7,862 bases of DNA from an uncultured bacterium. Lineage in GTDB: Bacteria; Planctomycetota; Phycisphaerae; Sedimentisphaerales; Anaerobacaceae. Location: positions 1 through 7,862 of the forward strand of contig CAJVYK010000092.1 in the NCBI GenBank assembly GCA_913009865.1. The letters are read 5' to 3'. The notes under the pieces are model-generated. The model was not told the DNA's origin and made no database searches. It saw nothing but the letters and a program-made list of their open reading frames with translations. The translations under genes and the position numbers were made by a program. Below, one piece after another: positions 5,652 through 7,862 of the stretch (the first letter of the stretch is position 1; each line of letters opens with the position of its first letter).

Positions 5652-6393
5652 CGGTTGCGTTCTCCCCAAGATGTGCTGCCTCTTTTAGCTTTTTCAATGC
5701 GTATCGGCTGTATATATGACCGATTATATACGTCAAAAATCCATATCCAAATACCGGCAAAATCATATTCAAAGGAATCAATTCCCTTGTAAATAATATT
5801 GGTACACCCGCAACAATCAAAATCGCGTGGATAGCATAAAGTGCCGGCCAGAGCAATGCTAAAGGGCCGATTTTAGGCCTTTGCCAGAAATATAGAAAGG
5901 CCATAAACGGAACAATATACAGTGCTGAAATTGGCAGCATATATTTAATTTGAATATTATACTTTCCACCAAAATACACTGAGCTTATAACGCAAAGACC
6001 AAATACCAGTGCAACAGCTCCCTCGACCCATCGCCTTTTATTTGTTGTTTTGGGCTGTGATATCGAGACATCGCCTTGCTGGCCACAAACTCGCTGGCTT
6101 ATACGTTTGATGAATTTACCGCCCAACTTTGGAACACAGAAATAGAACAAAAACATCATTGCAACAATTGTTGTAGAATTGTAAATCCTGAACAAAATGG
6201 TGTTACCTGCGTGATAAGCTTTACCTCCAAAATATGAAGGGATTGCAATACCTGCAAATAAACACAGGTAAATTAGCAGGCCAATCAAATTTGGCAGCGT
6301 TCGATTTTGTGCATATTTGCGTGTCCATTTCGGAATCTCTTTGAGTTTTTCAGTATTCTGATCTTCTGATTTATTATTTTGTTTACGCTTCAT
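5641..6393 (-). CDS. Six-helix membrane protein, paralog A
   Basis: A 250-residue protein I cannot assign to a named family. An N-terminal cytosolic segment contains EKLKEIPKWTRKYAQNRTLP (residues 15-34), shared with its two neighbours. It is followed by about six hydrophobic helices near 36-54, 68-87, 123-142, 152-170, 175-200 and 206-228. A polar loop at 88-121 carries the GDVSIS motif, and the basic tail contains YALKKLK. There is no signal peptide. The start has a strong AGGAGG (6400-6405), six bases upstream. It overlaps the preceding gene by 11 bases and the following regulator by 11 bases, so translation is probably coupled. Its ends are nearly the same as those of paralog C, while the centre differs. 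No catalytic motif, nucleotide-binding site or transporter signature is evident. Confidence 0.85.
   Translation of the reverse strand: MKRKQNNKSEDQNTEKLKEIPKWTRKYAQNRTLPNLIGLLIYLCLFAGIAIPSYFGGKAYHAGNTILFRIYNSTTIVAMMFLFYFCVPKLGGKFIKRISQRVCGQQGDVSISQPKTTNKRRWVEGAVALVFGLCVISSVYFGGKYNIQIKYMLPISALYIVPFMAFLYFWQRPKIGPLALLWPALYAIHAILIVAGVPILFTRELIPLNMILPVFGYGFLTYIIGHIYSRYALKKLKEAAHLGENATDGA
6283..6351 (-). repeat. 69-bp perfect repeat, copy in paralog A
   Basis: These 69 bases are identical to 7704-7772 in paralog C and encode the conserved N-terminal block and the start of the first helix. Both synonymous and non-synonymous positions are identical, and identity stops abruptly on both sides. That suggests recent duplication or gene conversion rather than protein-level selection alone. 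Confidence 0.9.
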
Positions 6394-7072
6394 TAGTATC
6401 CTCCTGCAAATGTGCTGCTGTTTTTAGTTTCTTCAACGCATGTCGGTTGTAGATAAGTGCAACCAAGGCAGTTATTAAACCTGTTATTGGAACTGCAACA
6501 AGCTCATGTCCCGCCCAGCGACCGGGAAATGTGAGGATAGGCACTTTAAAAAGTATCGCAATCGCCCAGAAGCCATACAAACCTGCCCATAGATAGCCAA
6601 TAAAGCCACTCTTCACCAATCGCCAATTTGCGAAAAGCAACAAAGGACATAAAAACAACGCCGAGACTGGCTGGCGTAAATGAGCGGAAAAAACACCTCG
6701 TTGTTCCAGTATCACGCTAAGAACGACACACAATATAAGTGGGAGCGGTAAATATTTCCTGATTTGTTGTATACCCTGGATTTGAGGAATACCGCTTTTG
6801 ACAAAATACCGGGCTTCGTACCTGTCGTATGCGATCATAAAGTATATGAACGCAGCCACACATAATACTATCATAATTACCCCCAGTATGAATATGCCCT
6901 TCAAAAAACAATAAACACTCAAAAAACCCATCCCTACAAGTACAAGAGGGATTAAAAAAAAGACAATCATAGGAACTGTCCTGCTTTCAGCGTAACGCCG
7001 GGCCCATTTCGGGATTTCCTTGAGTTTTTCTGTGCCCTCAATCTGTGATTTATTATTATGTTTGATATTCAT
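6383..7072 (-). CDS. Six-helix membrane protein, paralog B (divergent)
   Basis: A 229-residue membrane protein, the most divergent of three tandem paralogs. It keeps the N-terminal EKLKEIPKWARRYAESRT block (15-32) and the C-terminal YNRHALKKLKTAAHL (208-222). The helices between them (about 33-53, 60-82, 107-123, 134-149, 157-178 and 189-208) have little sequence in common with paralogs A and C, apart from the PVSALF/LCPLLLF region near 135-147. The central polar loop is shorter and lacks GDVS. AGGAGA at 7084-7079 sits six bases before the ATG. The gene starts 17 bases before the end of paralog C and ends 11 bases into paralog A. Function is unknown. Confidence 0.83.
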   Translation of the reverse strand: MNIKHNNKSQIEGTEKLKEIPKWARRYAESRTVPMIVFFLIPLVLVGMGFLSVYCFLKGIFILGVIMIVLCVAAFIYFMIAYDRYEARYFVKSGIPQIQGIQQIRKYLPLPLILCVVLSVILEQRGVFSAHLRQPVSALFLCPLLLFANWRLVKSGFIGYLWAGLYGFWAIAILFKVPILTFPGRWAGHELVAVPITGLITALVALIYNRHALKKLKTAAHLQEDTNEA

Positions 7073-7811
7073 CTGTATTCTCCTGTAGATGTGTTGTGGT
7101 TTTTAGTTTCTTCAATGCGTATCGGCTGTAGATATAACCAATTATATGCGTCAAAAATCCATATCCAAATACCGGTAAAATCATATTCAAAGGAATCAGA
7201 TTTCCTGTAAACAATATCGGCACACCAACAACAATCAGGACGGCATGGATGCCGTAAATAGTTGGCCAAAGCAGTGCTAAAGGGCCGATTTTAGGCCTTT
7301 GCCAGAAATACAGAAAGACCATAAATGGAACAACATACAATGCCGAGACAGGCTGCATATATTTAATTTTAATAAAATCTTTCATACCTAAAAATACAGA
7401 CCCTATAACACAACTGCCAAATAGCATTGCAACAAGATACCCTAACCATTTTTTTTTCTTGGCTGTTTCGGATAAGGACATCGATACATCACCTTCCCTT
7501 CCATAGAGCTGTCTACTTATGCGATTTATGCGATCAATTAATTTACTTTTCAACTTTGGAATACATAGAACAATAAAACCTATAACTGATATAAGCGCTA
7601 CGGATTTACAGATGAACTGTGTCGTGCTTCCTCCATAATCGGTACGTCTCAAATACGAGGGGATAGCTATTCCTGCAAACAGGCACAAATAAATTACCAT
7701 GTAAATCAAATTTGGCAGCGTTCGATTTTGTGCATATTTGCGTGTCCATTTCGGAATCTCTTTGAGTTTTTCCAAATCTTCAGCCGGATTTTGGTTTCGT
7801 TTATCATTCAT
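7056..7811 (-). CDS. Six-helix membrane protein, paralog C
   Basis: A 251-residue membrane protein, the first visible gene of the minus-strand operon. It matches paralog A closely. From residue 149 to 237 the two proteins differ at only 13 of 89 positions, and the N-terminal EKLKEIPKW block through the first helix differs at about three. Residues 55-148, including helices 2-3 and the loop with GDVSMS, are much less alike. About six helices lie near 36-54, 68-86, 122-142, 152-170, 175-200 and 206-228. AAGGG at 7823-7819 is seven bases upstream of the ATG. Only 51 bases remain beyond it in the window, so the promoter and any further gene upstream are not visible. Function is unknown. Confidence 0.85.
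   Translation of the reverse strand: MNDKRNQNPAEDLEKLKEIPKWTRKYAQNRTLPNLIYMVIYLCLFAGIAIPSYLRRTDYGGSTTQFICKSVALISVIGFIVLCIPKLKSKLIDRINRISRQLYGREGDVSMSLSETAKKKKWLGYLVAMLFGSCVIGSVFLGMKDFIKIKYMQPVSALYVVPFMVFLYFWQRPKIGPLALLWPTIYGIHAVLIVVGVPILFTGNLIPLNMILPVFGYGFLTHIIGYIYSRYALKKLKTTTHLQENTDEYQT
7704..7772 (-). repeat. 69-bp perfect repeat, copy in paralog C
   Basis: The partner of 6283-6351, offset by 1421 bases. Two further near-identical blocks link the same genes at an offset of 1418. One is 5731-5780 with 7149-7198 (one mismatch in 50). The other is 5857-5892 with 7275-7310 (36 of 36). Confidence 0.9.
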
Positions 7812-7862
7812 AGTATTGCCCTTTCAGTTCAGACTTTCCCGCTTTTAACAGACCTTTTACGC

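Noticed and set aside
5652..5669. TTG start for the winged-helix regulator, adding six residues.
   Set aside because: The added residues do not belong to the conserved opening helix, and the ATG at 5651 gives an 11-base overlap like that of the neighbouring junction. TTG remains possible, since AGAGG lies about nine bases before it.
1..7862. CRISPR arrays, insertion sequences, tRNA or rRNA genes, and phage or defence-system signatures.
   Set aside because: None was seen: no regularly spaced direct repeats, no transposase motifs or terminal inverted repeats, and no tRNA-like clover-leaf with TTCGA loops outside adapter-derived sequence.

Overview
The window looks like the left end of an assembled draft or metagenome contig from a free-living bacterium. 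The protein style (a membrane pyrophosphatase with a long extramembrane loop, an enlarged ArgS, weak Shine-Dalgarno usage for several housekeeping genes) suggests Planctomycetota, perhaps the Phycisphaerae. This is an impression of sequence character, not a computed assignment. Bases 1-115 are not genomic: 1-57 is low-complexity read-like sequence and 58-115 is an Illumina P5/TruSeq adapter with two mismatches. Genuine sequence starts at about 116.

Left part, + strand: the C-terminal third of a membrane-bound ion-translocating pyrophosphatase (hppA, 116-894) ends before a strong intrinsic terminator (987-1022). A good sigma70-type promoter (956-984) lies just before that terminator, so its transcript should start inside the hairpin's left arm. 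It would drive rsfS (ribosomal silencing factor), argS (arginyl-tRNA synthetase with a large internal insertion) and a YjbQ/UPF0047-family gene. These three are closely spaced and probably form one translation-related operon.

Middle part, 3894-4619: about 725 bases without a recognised gene, but with structure. The minus strand holds a promoter-like TTGACA-17-TAGTTT pair about 115 nt upstream of a GC-rich hairpin that ends in eight U, which is a candidate small RNA. On the + strand there is an orphan intrinsic terminator (4246-4279). A second promoter-like pair (4326-4354) follows, then a well-placed GGAG and a 40-codon ORF encoding a very basic peptide with no acidic residue (4394-4516). yggS/PLPBP (pyridoxal-phosphate homeostasis) follows at 4620-5342.

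Right part, minus strand, convergent with yggS: a tightly overlapping cluster of three paralogous six-helix membrane proteins, transcribed as 7811-7056, 7072-6383 and 6393-5641, followed by a small winged-helix transcriptional regulator (5651-5364). The outer two paralogs are much closer to each other, including at DNA level, than either is to the middle one. Their similarity is concentrated at the two ends of the genes with a diverged centre, a mosaic pattern. I do not recognise the family and assign no function. This operon and the middle intergenic region are the most likely places for undescribed biology here.
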